From positions 2,449,896-2,513,895 of the forward strand of contig NZ_KI911558.1 of the NCBI RefSeq assembly GCF_000515235.1: a DNA stretch of 64,000 nt. Direction: 5' to 3'. Below the pieces are notes generated by a model. The model worked only from the letters and a program-made list of their open reading frames with translations. It was not told the origin of the DNA and did not search any database. The translations under genes and the position numbers were made by a program. Positions 54,641-64,000 of this stretch are shown here, piece by piece; position 1 is the stretch's first letter; every line of letters begins with the position of its first letter. The DNA comes from Synechococcus sp. CC9616. Its GTDB lineage: Bacteria > Cyanobacteriota > Cyanobacteriia > PCC-6307 > Cyanobiaceae.

Positions 54641-55129
54641 TCAGATCGAGATGGACATCGGGCTGGGCGTCCGAATTTCCGTTGTCAATGCAGCTGGCGT
54701 TTCCCGCAGAAAACTTCTGAGGGCATGCCGGCTTGCCCGTAGTTCTTCGCTCATCACACGGCAGGCTTCCTCCGGCATGGTGTGATCCCCACAGGTGAAC
54801 ACGTCAACGGCGGCGTAGCCGTTCTCCGGCCAGGTGTGAATCGAGATGTGGGATTCGGCCAAGAGAGCAAGGCCTGTCACACCCTGGGGCTCAAACCGGT
54901 GGGTGATGAGATTGAGGAGAGTGGCGCCAGCACGTTTTGCAGCGGTCGTGATGGCGGTTCTCAGAAAAGCTTCGTCGTTGAGTCTGGTCTGGTCGCAGTC
55001 GTAGAGCTCGAGGATGCAGTGTTTGCCAACCATGTCAGTGGCACCGGATGTGGCAGCTGGCTCGCTTCCGTTGGGTTGGTTGTCACCCCATCCCGGGTTG
55101 GGATGCAAGTCAGACAGGCTCTGCTTCAT
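54641..55129 (-). CDS. speD: S-adenosylmethionine decarboxylase proenzyme
   Basis: A 162-residue SpeD. The self-cleavage site Ser that becomes the pyruvoyl group is in [19 protein letters not shown], and [11 protein letters not shown] carries the family Cys. The product, decarboxylated SAM, gives propylamine for spermidine. The conserved domain begins at Met33 ([13 protein letters not shown]), so ATG 55033 is an alternative start giving the common 130-residue length. It is followed by larE convergently and preceded by recF. Confidence 0.9.
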   Translation of the reverse strand: MKQSLSDLHPNPGWGDNQPNGSEPAATSGATDMVGKHCILELYDCDQTRLNDEAFLRTAITTAAKRAGATLLNLITHRFEPQGVTGLALLAESHISIHTWPENGYAAVDVFTCGDHTMPEEACRVMSEELRASRHALRSFLRETPAALTTEIRTPSPMSISI

Positions 55130-55158
55130 CAGGCGTCAGCGCAAAATGGCCTCAAAGA

Positions 55159-56277
55159 CTATCTGACGTTCAGAGCATTGTTGAGGTCTGATTCATTCAG
55201 GATCTGAGCTTCCTGACGCCAGCCCCCGTCGAAGGCCTCGAGATGGGTGGCACTGACCAAACACTGGTGTGACGTCCCAACAGCTTCCAGCAGAAGCTGC
55301 TGTCGCGTGGGATCGAGTTCGGCCAGAACATCGTCCAGCAGAAGCAGTGGTGGTTCCCCGCAGAGCTGAGTCAAAAGCTCAAGTTCTGCCAGCTTTAGCG
55401 CCAGCACCAGAGTGCGCTGTTGGCCGGCCGACCCGAATCGACGCGCCGGAGATCCACTCAGCATCAGCTCGATTTCATCGCGGTGAGGTCCCACCCTGCA
55501 GCTGCCCAGCCGTTCCTCTTCGGGCCGCTGTTGTTTGAGCTGTTCTTCGATGGCCAATCGCCATGGCTCTTCAGCCTCGTCCGCCTCGAGGGTGCTGCCG
55601 GGCCGATACCTCAGTTCCAGTTTTTCGGTGCCTTGGCTGAGATGCTCCTGCCATTGCCGTGCCAATGGCTCCAGTCGATGCAGGGCACGTTGTCGCCGCC
55701 TGTGGATGCGCGTGCTCACAAGAGCCATCTGCAGGTCAAAAGCATCCAGTAGGCCGGCCCGCTCCTGGTTGCTCACGGTGGCGATGCGTTTCCACAGCTG
55801 ACTGCGTTGACGCAGCAAGCGACTGAAGCGGCTGATCAGGTCGGCATAGATCGGCTCCAGCTGCAGCACCACGCGATCCAGCCACTGCCGCCTCAGGGCG
55901 GGCTCCCCCCGCACCAGGTCGAGATCGAGCGCGCTGAAACCGATGCAGCGCAGGGGGCCGATCAGATCCATCTGACGGTTCAGCAGCTTTCCGTTACGGC
56001 GGGCCTGGCGTCCCCCACTGCGCCGCAGTTCCAACTCCAGGCGATCTCCTTCTCTGAGCTCGGCTCGCAGTGTGGCCTGGGAGGCGGACCATTGGATCAG
56101 ATCCCTGTCCTGGCTGCAGCGATGGGATCGCAGCGTGCCCAGCAGTTCCACGGCCTCCAGGAGGTTTGATTTCCCAATCCCGTTCGAGCCGATCACCAAC
56201 AGCCTGGGGTGGGTCAGTTCCAGCTGCAGGTTTGTCTGGTTGCGGAACCCCCGCAGCGTCAGCTCTTTAAGCCGGAT
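55159..56277 (-). CDS. recF: DNA repair protein RecF, start codon unclear
   Basis: A RecF ATPase. The Walker A region ([20 protein letters not shown]), the Walker B region ([17 protein letters not shown]) and the signature area ([21 protein letters not shown]) are clear. RecF binds DNA gaps and helps load RecA. The N-terminal strand [15 protein letters not shown], conserved in the family, lies upstream of the first TTG at 56199, and this whole upstream part is open, but it contains no ATG, GTG or TTG back to a stop. ATC 56277 (then RLKELTL) is the likeliest start and gives about 372 residues, normal for RecF; CTG is another option. Confidence 0.85.
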   Translation of the reverse strand: MRLKELTLRGFRNQTNLQLELTHPRLLVIGSNGIGKSNLLEAVELLGTLRSHRCSQDRDLIQWSASQATLRAELREGDRLELELRRSGGRQARRNGKLLNRQMDLIGPLRCIGFSALDLDLVRGEPALRRQWLDRVVLQLEPIYADLISRFSRLLRQRSQLWKRIATVSNQERAGLLDAFDLQMALVSTRIHRRRQRALHRLEPLARQWQEHLSQGTEKLELRYRPGSTLEADEAEEPWRLAIEEQLKQQRPEEERLGSCRVGPHRDEIELMLSGSPARRFGSAGQQRTLVLALKLAELELLTQLCGEPPLLLLDDVLAELDPTRQQLLLEAVGTSHQCLVSATHLEAFDGGWRQEAQILNESDLNNALNVR

Positions 56278-56361
56278 GGGTCCCTGAGCAACGTGTGGGT
56301 AAGGTACCCGTAACGGAACGACCTAGGGTCGATCTTCCGCTGCGGCCCCGTGCCGTTCAGT

Positions 56362-56435
56362 GGGCATGTAGCTCAGTTGGATAGAGCATCAGATTCCGGT
56401 TCTGAGGGTCGGGGGTTCAAGTCCCTCCATGCTCG
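56362..56435 (+). tRNA. tRNA-Arg, anticodon CCG
   Basis: A 74-base cloverleaf: acceptor GGGCATG with CATGCTC (one G-T pair), D-arm GCTCAGTTGGATAGAGC, anticodon stem-loop TCAGA-TTCCGGT-TCTGA with anticodon CCG for CGG, T-arm loop TTCAAGT, discriminator G, no encoded CCA. It lies between recF and a GNAT gene, with only four bases to the convergent stop. Confidence 0.93.
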
Positions 56436-56439
56436 TGTT

Positions 56440-56913
56440 TCATTCCGGCTTGCGGGCTGGCTTCAAAGGCAGTCCCATCGCGCGGATACCGCTCGGGTCG
56501 ATCACAAAGCCATGGGTTTCGAGGGCGGCCACCGCCATTTTGGGCGCCGACACCGACAAACTGCAGCCCGGCAGATCCCTGCGCAGCATGTTCAGTGATC
56601 TGTGAACGAGCACGCTGAGGATTTGCTCTTGATCGGGCCCTGGCTTTGAACAGAGATTCCAGAGGTTGGCATTGAGTGCAAGGTCACTGGTGGCACGAAC
56701 AAAACCAACCAGTTCGCCGCTGCTTTCTTCGAGCACGCTCAGCTGCCAGAGGCTGTTGTCGAGGGCGCGCTGCCAATCGTCTTGGGAATGCGTGGTTTCC
56801 TGGCAGAAGGCCAGCAACTTGTTGAGAGACTCTGGCGTCGGGGCGCTTGATGTCTCCAACCGATAGCCGTTGGGGAGCTTTGGTGGGACAGATTGCTGGA
56901 GGAAAGGAAGCAC
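56440..56913 (-). CDS. GNAT-family N-acetyltransferase
   Basis: A 157-residue protein with a GNAT-like layout: LWQLSVLEESSGELVGFVRATSD (strands 2-4), then acetyl-CoA loop area (PGPDQEQILSVLVHRSLNML, without a strict R-x-x-G-x-G/A) and SAPKMAVAALETHGFV at the end. The degenerate CoA loop weakens the call, but the fold fits. Substrate unknown. It follows ppc after 10 bases on the same strand. Confidence 0.65.
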   Translation of the reverse strand: MLPFLQQSVPPKLPNGYRLETSSAPTPESLNKLLAFCQETTHSQDDWQRALDNSLWQLSVLEESSGELVGFVRATSDLALNANLWNLCSKPGPDQEQILSVLVHRSLNMLRRDLPGCSLSVSAPKMAVAALETHGFVIDPSGIRAMGLPLKPARKPE

Positions 56914-56923
56914 GAGCGGGCCC

Positions 56924-59900
56924 TCAGCCTGTGTTCCGCATGCCGGCAGCGATGCCGTTCAGGGTGAGCAGAGCCCCGCGCAGCAATTCGCTGCGGCTAT
57001 AGGTGCGACGGTCCTCTTCCATTCCTGGCGCTTCACTCATGGGGGGTTGCCGGTTCTGATCACGCAGTCGTTTCAGCAGAGCAACCTGGAGGAAGCCGAG
57101 GGGCACGATCGTGCGGTTGCGCAGATCGACTGAGAGTTGCAGCGCTTGATCTGCCCCAAGCAGCCGCGACTGCCCGGTGATGTCCAGCACCAGGGAGCGC
57201 GTTAGCTCGTATTCATCAGCAATGGTGCGGAAGATCCGCTCAAATGCCTCTCGGTTTTCGGAGGCCCCCAGGCTGGTCATGTAGTGATGGGCCAGATCCA
57301 GGTCCACCTTCGACAGCGTCATCTCCACTTTTGAGATCAGCATTCGGAAGAACGGCCATCGCTGGTGCAGGCGCCTGAGCAGATCCAACTGCTCAGGGTC
57401 GTCTTTGACCTCCGTGGCCAGTGCGGTCCCAAAGCCAAACCAGCTGGGCAGCAGAAAACGGCTCTGGGTCCAGCCGAAGACCCAGGGAATGGCCCGCAGG
57501 CTGGAGAGATCCTTGGCGCCTGTCTTGCGCCGAGCCGGACGACTGGAGATCTGTAGCTTGCTGATTTCTTCGATTGGCGTGACCTGCTGGAAGAAGGGAA
57601 CAAGATCGGGGTTGTCGTGCACCAGAGCGCGATAGTGCTCGCGCGAGTGACCGGCGAGGCGGGTCATGAGCTGGTTCCAGCTCGGCGTCGCATCCAGCTG
57701 ATTGGTGACGAGGCTGTTTTGAACCACCGCCGTGGTCATCGTTTCCAGGTTGTACAGCGCCAGTTCGGGCAGGCTGTATTTGGAGGCCAAGACCTCTCCC
57801 TGTTCAGTGATCTTGATGCGTCCCTGGAGTGTTCCACTCGGCTGGGCCAGGATCGCCTGGTAGGCCGGGCCACCGCCCCTGCTCACCGATCCGCCGCGTC
57901 CATGGAAGAGGCGTAGGGCGACACTATGGCGGCTGGCCAGCTCCTGCAGGGCCATCTGGGCCTGGTGAATCTCCCAGTTGCTGGATAGGAAGCCGGAGTC
58001 CTTGTTGCTGTCCGAATAGCCCAGCATCAGTTCCTGAAGCGGCAGACGCTGCCCCCCGATAAGTGGCAGCAACTGTCTGTAGAGGGGGGATTCGAACAGC
58101 TCCTTCATCACCTCTGGAGCCCGCTGCAGATCTTCGACGGTCTCGAAGAGGGGGACAACCAGTAATGAGGCGTGGTGGGCCGTTGGATCCACCAGGCCTG
58201 CCTCCTTCGCCAGCAGCAACACCTCAAGGAGATCGGAGCCCGTGTGACTCATGGAGATCACATAGGAGTTGCAGATGCGTTGCCCGAACTCCTGTTGAAG
58301 CCGTCGCAGCATTCCGAAGACCGCCATGGTCTCGGCTGTTGCGGCTGACCAGTCGACACCAGTGGGGACGAGAGGACGGCGGGTCTGAAGTTCGCGATGC
58401 AGCCAATCAACCCGTTCGGCTTCGTCCATCTCGCCGTATGGCCTGGGGAGTTCCAGGTAGCGAGTCAGTTCATCGATGGCGTCGCTGTGCCGGGTGCTCT
58501 CCTGCCGGATATCGAGGCTGGCCAGGGAGAACCCGAAGATATGCACCTGATTCAGGAGCGTCTCCAGTTGTTCACAACTCAGCTCGGTGCTCACCAGGCT
58601 GTTGCGAATCAGCTCGAGATCGCTGCGGAACTCATCAACCGCCATGTAGTGAAGGGTCTCTCCGACCTGCAGCCGGTCGATCCCCTGTGAGGCCACCTCC
58701 TGGGGGGTCTGCCAACCAGCTTCCGACAGCTGGTTGTTGCGCAACAGCGTCAGTTGCAAACGCTCGAGCACATAGCTCAGCTTCAGTCGATAAGGCTCAA
58801 GCCGATACCGGGCTGCTCGGTCTTCGTAGATTTCCGGGAAGCGCAGCCGGTCCATCTCAAGGGACTCCAGCAGCGCAGGAGCCACCTGGCTCCATTGCAT
58901 CGAAATGCTGAGTTGATTGCGCAGATCCTGTACGGAGCGGATGTACCGCTCCAGCATCAGCTGACGCTGGTAGCAGGCTGTTTGCCAGGTGATCTCGGGG
59001 GTGACAGAGGGATTCCCATCCCGATCTGAGCCAACCCAGGAGCCGAAGGTGCAGAAGGCAGCCTGCGGAAATCTCACATCCGGGTAATGACGGCTCAGGG
59101 CTGAGGTGAGGCGCCGCCGCATCTGGGGCATGGCATCGAACAGCACCTGCTGGAAGTGATGCAACGTCGAGTCGACTTCGTCCAGCACAGTCGGCTTGAA
59201 CTGGTGCAGTTCGTCGGTGCGCCACCAGAGACGAATCTCCTCCTCGAGTTGCTGGCGCAGCACCTCCTGTTCCTGACTGTTCGGCAGGGAATCCGATTGC
59301 AGGCGCTGCAGCAGATTCGCGACCCGCCTTTGCTTGCGACGCACGGTGTGGCGCACGATCTCGGTGGGATGAGCCGTGAAGACCAGACGGATGTCCAGTT
59401 CCTGAAGAAGGCTTTCGATCTGAGCAGGGGGAACATTCAGTCGACGCAGCCTTTCAAACAGTTCCCCGAAGGTGGCGGGATCGGTCTGGCTGGCCAGAGG
59501 GGGAGCAAAGGGATCGAAGGGTTGGCCCTGGTTCTGCGGTTGGCTCCGCGATGGAAGCAGGCTGTCGAGGTAGCCGTCCTCCTCGATTCGCTGTTCAACG
59601 ATGTTGATCAGCTGGAAGTACAGCGAGAAGGCTCGGGCGGCCGCGATGGCTTCAGCCAGATCCATCGCCGTGATCAGATCGACAATCGCCTGACTGGTGC
59701 TGTCGCCGTCGCGCCCTTCCAGAGCAACAGGGTCGCTGAGTTGTTTCAGGCGAAGAACCCGTTCGCTCTGTTCGGCAGGACATTCACTGCGAAGAACCGT
59801 CTGCCAGAGATCCTCAATGAGTTCGAGACGCTGTTGCAGCAGCCCGCCCTTGCCGGTGACCACACCGTCGGCCCTGAGCAGGTCGCCCCCGGGAGCGTGG

Positions 59901-59953
59901 ACGGTGGGCTGTTGCATCGACGCTCCGCAGGACTCTTCTTTGGACATGATCAT
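56924..59953 (-). CDS. ppc: Phosphoenolpyruvate carboxylase
   Basis: A 1009-residue PEPC. The active-site motifs are [22 protein letters not shown] and [16 protein letters not shown], and the C-terminus ends RNTG as usual. It adds bicarbonate to PEP to make oxaloacetate for amino-acid synthesis and the partial TCA cycle. The ATG at 59953 overlaps the gshA stop (ATGA), which suggests coupled translation; a second ATG is two codons later. It has about 130 residues more than E. coli PEPC, partly at the N-terminus and inserts. Confidence 0.97.
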   Translation of the reverse strand: MIMSKEESCGASMQQPTVHAPGGDLLRADGVVTGKGGLLQQRLELIEDLWQTVLRSECPAEQSERVLRLKQLSDPVALEGRDGDSTSQAIVDLITAMDLAEAIAAARAFSLYFQLINIVEQRIEEDGYLDSLLPSRSQPQNQGQPFDPFAPPLASQTDPATFGELFERLRRLNVPPAQIESLLQELDIRLVFTAHPTEIVRHTVRRKQRRVANLLQRLQSDSLPNSQEQEVLRQQLEEEIRLWWRTDELHQFKPTVLDEVDSTLHHFQQVLFDAMPQMRRRLTSALSRHYPDVRFPQAAFCTFGSWVGSDRDGNPSVTPEITWQTACYQRQLMLERYIRSVQDLRNQLSISMQWSQVAPALLESLEMDRLRFPEIYEDRAARYRLEPYRLKLSYVLERLQLTLLRNNQLSEAGWQTPQEVASQGIDRLQVGETLHYMAVDEFRSDLELIRNSLVSTELSCEQLETLLNQVHIFGFSLASLDIRQESTRHSDAIDELTRYLELPRPYGEMDEAERVDWLHRELQTRRPLVPTGVDWSAATAETMAVFGMLRRLQQEFGQRICNSYVISMSHTGSDLLEVLLLAKEAGLVDPTAHHASLLVVPLFETVEDLQRAPEVMKELFESPLYRQLLPLIGGQRLPLQELMLGYSDSNKDSGFLSSNWEIHQAQMALQELASRHSVALRLFHGRGGSVSRGGGPAYQAILAQPSGTLQGRIKITEQGEVLASKYSLPELALYNLETMTTAVVQNSLVTNQLDATPSWNQLMTRLAGHSREHYRALVHDNPDLVPFFQQVTPIEEISKLQISSRPARRKTGAKDLSSLRAIPWVFGWTQSRFLLPSWFGFGTALATEVKDDPEQLDLLRRLHQRWPFFRMLISKVEMTLSKVDLDLAHHYMTSLGASENREAFERIFRTIADEYELTRSLVLDITGQSRLLGADQALQLSVDLRNRTIVPLGFLQVALLKRLRDQNRQPPMSEAPGMEEDRRTYSRSELLRGALLTLNGIAAGMRNTG

Positions 59954-61092
59954 CCCAAAGCGGCGCTTTCGCCGTGAGCCACCAGTTCTTGCTGCTCCAT
60001 CGCGATGGCCCCATCGCGCAGCAGTGCACTGATGGAATGGCCCTGAGAGTGCACATCCAACCACCGCATCGCCTGGTTGCCCTGTTTCAGAAGCGTTCTG
60101 ATCGGTTGCAGACGCTCCAACAGGCCAAGGCTCTCAGCCAGGGGTTCCATGCTTTCAAGCAGCTCCAAGATCCAGTCCCGGCAACGGATCGAGCGCCCGT
60201 CTTGCCAATGATTCAGGCGGGCCTCCAGGCTGGTCTGGGACGCGGCTGCATCGTTTTGATCGGCAAGTGTGGCCAGTTCTGCCAGCGATAGTTCACTGCT
60301 GCAGAGAGGATCCAGGCGTGTTTGTTGCTCAATCAGCGCCATCACGCGCAGTTCCAGGAAAACCGTGATCGCCATCAGATCGGCCGGGTCTGTCACGAGA
60401 TCGCAGATCCGCAGCTCCAATCGATTCAGGGAGTAGGGACGTTCGGGTCCGTTCGGGCGCACGGAGGTCCAGAGATGGCGTTCGTTGCGCATCGCACCGC
60501 TGGCCAGTTGCTCCTCAACCCACTCGATGTAATGCCGATGGTTGATGAACAGTGGAACGTGCTCCGGGGTCAGCGGGAACTGCTGCCAACGTTGTGAGTG
60601 TTGCCCGCTGAGTTGTCCACCGATGAAGGGTGAGCTGGCGCTGAGGGACAGCAGCAGGGCGGCCTCGCAACGAATCAGCCGTACCGCTGCGAACAGCAGC
60701 TCCGGATCCGTCAGACCAAGATTGATGTGGACGCTGGCGGTCACGACCCGGGTTCCGTAGGTCGATTCGATCAGCGAGTGATATGGATTGGTCGGATCGG
60801 AGCGTTCGAAGCGCTCGCTGTCTCCGAGACTGAGTGTGCTTCCAGGAAGCAGGGTCAGGCCCTGGGGCGCCAGCCACTGCCGGAGCGTTCTGCGAGGTTG
60901 CAGCAGAGCTTCCTCGATGCGGTCATAGGACGCCTCGGGTTCGGTGATGTATTCCAGATTCCGCCGGTCTGGTTCTGTGACGAAGCCCGGCAGCTCTTGG
61001 GCAACCTGAGAAGCCACACCAACGTTTTCTCCGGAGGGTCTGCCGGTGAACAACTCCACCTCAAAGCCTTTGAGCAACAGGGCAGGGCTCAT
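59950..61092 (-). CDS. gshA: Glutamate-cysteine ligase, cyanobacterial type
   Basis: A 380-residue protein of the glutamate-cysteine ligase group used by cyanobacteria ([60 protein letters not shown]). It joins glutamate and cysteine, the first step of glutathione synthesis. Both ends are coupled: its ATG overlaps the trpE stop, and its stop overlaps the ppc ATG. gshB is elsewhere. Confidence 0.85.
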   Translation of the reverse strand: MSPALLLKGFEVELFTGRPSGENVGVASQVAQELPGFVTEPDRRNLEYITEPEASYDRIEEALLQPRRTLRQWLAPQGLTLLPGSTLSLGDSERFERSDPTNPYHSLIESTYGTRVVTASVHINLGLTDPELLFAAVRLIRCEAALLLSLSASSPFIGGQLSGQHSQRWQQFPLTPEHVPLFINHRHYIEWVEEQLASGAMRNERHLWTSVRPNGPERPYSLNRLELRICDLVTDPADLMAITVFLELRVMALIEQQTRLDPLCSSELSLAELATLADQNDAAASQTSLEARLNHWQDGRSIRCRDWILELLESMEPLAESLGLLERLQPIRTLLKQGNQAMRWLDVHSQGHSISALLRDGAIAMEQQELVAHGESAALG

Positions 61093-62609
61093 GAACCCGG
61101 AGGATTGAGACAGGCAAGTGCCGTGAGCATGCCGCGTGCCTTGTTGAGGGTCTCCTCGTATTCGGCAGCCGGGATTGAGTCTGCAACGATCCCAGCGCCG
61201 GCTTGCACTTTGACGTTGGTTCCTCCATCAGCTGCGGGCTGAACAACCATGGTGCGGATCGTGATGGCCGTATTCAACGCACCACAGAGATCCACAGATC
61301 CATACACGCCGGAATAGGGACCGCGGGCATCGGGCTCAAGGGCATTGATCAACTGCATTGCCCGAATCTTGGGCGCTCCGCTGACAGTGCCGGCGGGGAA
61401 AGCCGCTTTGAGGAGCTCCCAGACATTGTTCGTGGCGGTCAGTTGACCTTCCACCTCGCTCACGATGTGCATCACGTGGGAGTAGCGCTCGATGACCATG
61501 AGGTCACTGACTTTGACACTTCCCGGTCGGCAGACGCGGCCAAGGTCGTTACGGCCTAGATCCACAAGCATCACGTGCTCGGCCCGTTCTTTCGGGTCTG
61601 CGAGGAGATCGATTTCCAGTTCCCTGTCTTCAGAGGATGTGCGCCCACGGGGCCGGGTGCCGGCGATCGGTCGCAGGCTGGCGCGGACCCCTTCAGCGGC
61701 CGGTTCCGCATGCACCATGACTTCAGGACTGGAGCCGATCAGTTGCCAGTCTCCGAAATCGAAGAAGGCCATGTAGGGAGACGGATTCACCATCCTCAAG
61801 CTCCGGTAGAGCTCGAGGGGCTGCTGAGGAACGGTGGTTTCCAGCCTTTGACTGATCACGAGCTGGAACACATCCCCTGCAGCGATGTGATCGCGGGCGG
61901 TGCGAACGGACGATTCGAACTCTGCGCGACTTCGATTGCTCCTGACATTCCTGACCTCCGACGTGGCGGGTGTCCATGGCAATGCTGCGACGGAGGGCAG
62001 CGGCGCATTCATGCGACGACGCAGGTCATGGATTCGCCCAAGCGCGGCTGTCCAGGCCTCCTCTTCGCTCTCTGCCCGATCGATGTCGGCGTAGGCAACA
62101 GCGGTGATCAGCCGTTTCACCTGATCAAAAATCAGGACGGCATCCATGAGCATCCAAATGCCATCAGGAGGATCGTCTGCTGCTCTGGGATGAACTGGAA
62201 CCGTTGACTCAATCCACTGGATCAGTTCATAGCCCCACATTCCGTAAAGCTGCCCCAGTGGGGGAAGTCCAGGCAAGTTGCCACAGCGATAGTCGCTGAG
62301 GCACTGCTGGAGGGCCTCCAGAGGGTTGCCCTGAAAGGTGTCCTGATCACCATTGCGCCACCGCCTGGTCAAGCAGTCGCCCCTCGCCGATGCGGTCCAG
62401 AGTGGATCGCAGGCCACAACGCTCCACCGGCCCAGGGTCTCCCCACCCTCCACCGATTCGAGGAGGACTCCGGGAGGATGATCCGCTCCCACCTTGATCC
62501 AGGTGGTGAGAGGAGTCTCCAGGTCTGCCGGCCAGCTTTCCGCCAGTGGAATCAGGTTGGCGCCAGCAGCAGCAGCCTCGCGAAAGGCACTGCGATCAGG
62601 ATTGAACAT
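61089..62609 (-). CDS. trpE: Anthranilate synthase component I
   Basis: A 506-residue TrpE with the chorismate-binding domain (GDVFQLVISQRLETTVPQQPLELYRSL; RPIAGTRPRGRTSSEDRELE; GTVSGAPKIRAMQLINALEP) and the N-terminal inhibitor-binding domain. It makes anthranilate from chorismate with TrpG, encoded elsewhere. The end overlaps gshA by four bases. It lies 54 bases after psaD with a small hairpin between. Confidence 0.95.
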   Translation of the reverse strand: MFNPDRSAFREAAAAGANLIPLAESWPADLETPLTTWIKVGADHPPGVLLESVEGGETLGRWSVVACDPLWTASARGDCLTRRWRNGDQDTFQGNPLEALQQCLSDYRCGNLPGLPPLGQLYGMWGYELIQWIESTVPVHPRAADDPPDGIWMLMDAVLIFDQVKRLITAVAYADIDRAESEEEAWTAALGRIHDLRRRMNAPLPSVAALPWTPATSEVRNVRSNRSRAEFESSVRTARDHIAAGDVFQLVISQRLETTVPQQPLELYRSLRMVNPSPYMAFFDFGDWQLIGSSPEVMVHAEPAAEGVRASLRPIAGTRPRGRTSSEDRELEIDLLADPKERAEHVMLVDLGRNDLGRVCRPGSVKVSDLMVIERYSHVMHIVSEVEGQLTATNNVWELLKAAFPAGTVSGAPKIRAMQLINALEPDARGPYSGVYGSVDLCGALNTAITIRTMVVQPAADGGTNVKVQAGAGIVADSIPAAEYEETLNKARGMLTALACLNPPGS

Positions 62610-62631
62610 GCGCGCATCCTGCCAGCTTCAG

Positions 62632-62650
62632 CAGTGTTCAAAAAACACTG
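62632..62650 (-). other. Hairpin between psaD and trpE
   Basis: A perfect 7-bp inverted repeat, CAGTGTT-CAAAA-AACACTG, 14 bases after the psaD stop. The U-run lies in the loop of the minus-strand RNA rather than after the stem, so it is a weak terminator at best; it may protect psaD mRNA or mark a processing site. Confidence 0.45.
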
Positions 62651-62663
62651 AAGAGTCTGGGAT

Positions 62664-63095
62664 TCAGCCGTCGTAGGTGTTGCGGCCGCTGAATTTGATG
62701 TTCGCTGGATTGACGTTCTGGCCGATACGACGGGGATTGTGCCCGACTATGGGGCGACCTTCGTTGACCTTCTCAGGGAAAACGCCGTCGGCAGGGTGCA
62801 GGAACTCGGTGTCTCCGCCAGGGAAAATCCGGTAGATCTTGTAGTTCTCGATCCGAGGCTTGAACTTGGTTCTCAGCTGTGTTCCCAGTGCCAGGCACTG
62901 CTCTTTGCGGGCGAAATACATGAGGTTGTCGCCCTCGTTCATCATCGCCGCGCCTCCCGTTGGGAGCTCGAAGGCCTGGGCGCTCGCACTGTTCCAGGTG
63001 ATCGCGTACTTCTCTTCGGTCTCAGCGGAATTCAACAGGCCGCCAGTGCTGCCGATGTACTGAGGAAGTTGACCGTTCAACGCCGATGCTGTCAT
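62664..63095 (-). CDS. psaD: Photosystem I subunit II
   Basis: A 143-residue PsaD, the stromal-side PSI subunit that docks ferredoxin and holds PsaC. The family sequences [35 protein letters not shown] and the basic [15 protein letters not shown]-like segment ([17 protein letters not shown]) are clear. ATG 63095 gives the known start [11 protein letters not shown]. It follows a histidine-kinase-like gene on the same strand, 92 bases away. Confidence 0.97.
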   Translation of the reverse strand: MTASALNGQLPQYIGSTGGLLNSAETEEKYAITWNSASAQAFELPTGGAAMMNEGDNLMYFARKEQCLALGTQLRTKFKPRIENYKIYRIFPGGDTEFLHPADGVFPEKVNEGRPIVGHNPRRIGQNVNPANIKFSGRNTYDG

Positions 63096-63187
63096 GGGCT
63101 GCAGGACTCCAGACGGGCCATTACGACTGGAAAGTAGCACTGCGACCGGGCCCTGATTCCCACTCTGATCACAACCGTCACACCCCT

Positions 63188-64000
63188 TCATCCAGTCTCG
63201 AACGCAACAGGGAAAAACACAGTGAGATTTCGGTCTTCCCGTTGCCGGTAGCGTCCGCCAAGGCTGGCCAGCAGCTGGCGGGTTGCCTGCTGGCTCAGCT
63301 GGAGGCTGCCGGTACTGGGGTCCCAGCTCAGGACGGCACCGACCTTGGCTGTCTGGGAGGGCTCCTGTCCCGTCAGCTCGGATGGACCCGTTTCCCGACT
63401 CGGTGGCTGCGCAAGGATCTCAAGCTTGAGGCGAGCGCCTGCGGCACCAAGCAGCAGCGTCAGGCCGCTGCCCGACGGGAGCCCGCGACTGGCCCGGTCA
63501 ATCAAACCGCCGAGCATCGGCTCCAAACGCCTTGGATCACTGAGCACGAGCGGAAGCCCTGCTTCCAGATCGAGTTTGAGCTCGATTCCTCGCCGTTCCA
63601 GCTGGTTGGTCCAGGCTGGCTCGAGCGACTCGAGAATCTGAGCTAAATCGGTGCGGGCCAGATTCGAAGGCTGCGGTTGCCTCTGCAATTCAGCGGCATG
63701 AAAGATCAGGCCGAAGCGGTCGATCTGTTCGCTGCATTCCACATCGATCTGGCGGAGCCGTTTCATCACCACCGACGGCAAATCGCGCCGTCTGATCAGG
63801 GAGCGGATCAGGGTGCGGATGGTTGCTAGCGGTGTGCGGACTTCATGGCTGAGTGCCTCCAGCAGGCCCAGGTCGTCCTGCGGATCGGATTCGCGTTGCG
63901 CGGAGTTTGTGGGTGTTTGCAGCGTGATGCTGGGAGCCATCGTGGTGAGCCTCTCCGCCAGTTGTGGCCAGAACCGCTTTGGCAGCGTTTCATCGGTGTG
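63188..64000 (-). CDS. Histidine-kinase-like sensor, degenerate ATPase, partial
   Basis: The C-terminal 270 residues of a protein whose N-terminus runs off the right edge; the frame is open to base 64000. The H-box is good ([22 protein letters not shown]), with the phospho-accepting His. The ATP-binding half is worn: the N-box region reads [18 protein letters not shown] (Asn lost), there is no clear G1 box, and the G2-like part is [23 protein letters not shown]. It may be phosphorylated in trans or act as a scaffold. No response-regulator gene is in view. Confidence 0.75.
   Translation of the reverse strand, partial: HTDETLPKRFWPQLAERLTTMAPSITLQTPTNSAQRESDPQDDLGLLEALSHEVRTPLATIRTLIRSLIRRRDLPSVVMKRLRQIDVECSEQIDRFGLIFHAAELQRQPQPSNLARTDLAQILESLEPAWTNQLERRGIELKLDLEAGLPLVLSDPRRLEPMLGGLIDRASRGLPSGSGLTLLLGAAGARLKLEILAQPPSRETGPSELTGQEPSQTAKVGAVLSWDPSTGSLQLSQQATRQLLASLGGRYRQREDRNLTVFFPVAFETG

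Noticed and set aside
59156-59977. 273-codon plus-strand frame inside ppc
   Set aside because: Antisense to the conserved PEP carboxylase gene and without any family motif.
1-64000. Search by eye for CRISPR arrays, insertion sequences, integrases or prophage genes
   Set aside because: No regularly spaced direct repeats beyond the short coding repeat at 3921-3980, and no transposase or phage protein; the HNH gene is a stand-alone chromosomal type.

Overview
The window is a stretch of chromosome from a marine picocyanobacterium, most likely a Synechococcus (Synechococcus/Cyanobium/Prochlorococcus group). The evidence is the photosystem I genes psaA, psaB, psaD, psaI and psaL, an NDH-1 subunit specific to oxygenic phototrophs (ndhN), the clock-input protein gene ldpA, a carotenoid desaturase-type gene, CAAD/DUF1815/DUF2839-type cyanobacterial proteins, a cyanobacterial rpoA-L17-truA-L13-S9-L31 order, and compact GC-rich coding with short spacers. 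I see no insertion sequence, prophage, integrase or CRISPR array.

Layout. 1-1.8 kb: the 5' end of an SLH porin gene, a Crp-family regulator and poorly coding spacer with possible tiny ORFs. 1.8-5.0 kb: a CbiG-CobJ fusion of cobalamin synthesis and an exported Ser/Glu-rich protein. 5.0-10.0 kb: psaA-psaB with a structured leader and a strong terminator. 10.2-20.7 kb: an RTX-like repeat protein, a DUF3598-type protein, an RND pump, psaI-psaL, a membrane glycosyltransferase, two probable cell-wall enzymes on opposite strands and a voltage-gated-type potassium channel. 20.8-22.7 kb: tRNA-Ser, alr and an HNH nuclease gene.

22.7-39.3 kb is one long minus-strand ribosomal cluster, read from rplC down to prfA: S10/spc/alpha-operon proteins, secY, adk, rpoA, truA, L13, S9, L31 and release factor 1. 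A divergent spacer with GTTC/GAAC symmetric elements separates it from a plus-strand run ndhN-ldpA-ycf45-like, then tRNA-Gln, a HAD phosphatase-like gene and recA, which has a probable LexA box and a strong terminator placed inside the convergent next gene. 45-57 kb mixes housekeeping and cofactor genes: a degenerate DinG-like protein, tyrA, crtD-like, a fructosamine-kinase-like gene, a CAAD membrane protein, a JAMM protease/E1-rhodanese pair, a tandemly duplicated cobO, larE, speD, recF and tRNA-Arg. 56.4-64 kb is a minus-strand run: a histidine-kinase-like gene with a worn ATP-binding half (running off the window), psaD, trpE, gshA-like, ppc and a GNAT gene, with trpE-gshA-ppc joined by two 4-base stop/start overlaps.

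No clearly undescribed multi-gene system stands out; most of the window is core genome. The points most worth following are a 9-base match to the Yfr1 sRNA at the porin ribosome binding site, the duplicated CobO, the JAMM/E1/rhodanese sulfur-chemistry pair near LarE, the RTX-like protein with a His/Asp tail, the pseudo-kinase beside psaD, the symmetric elements before rplC and before tRNA-Gln, and a recF that seems to lack a normal start codon.
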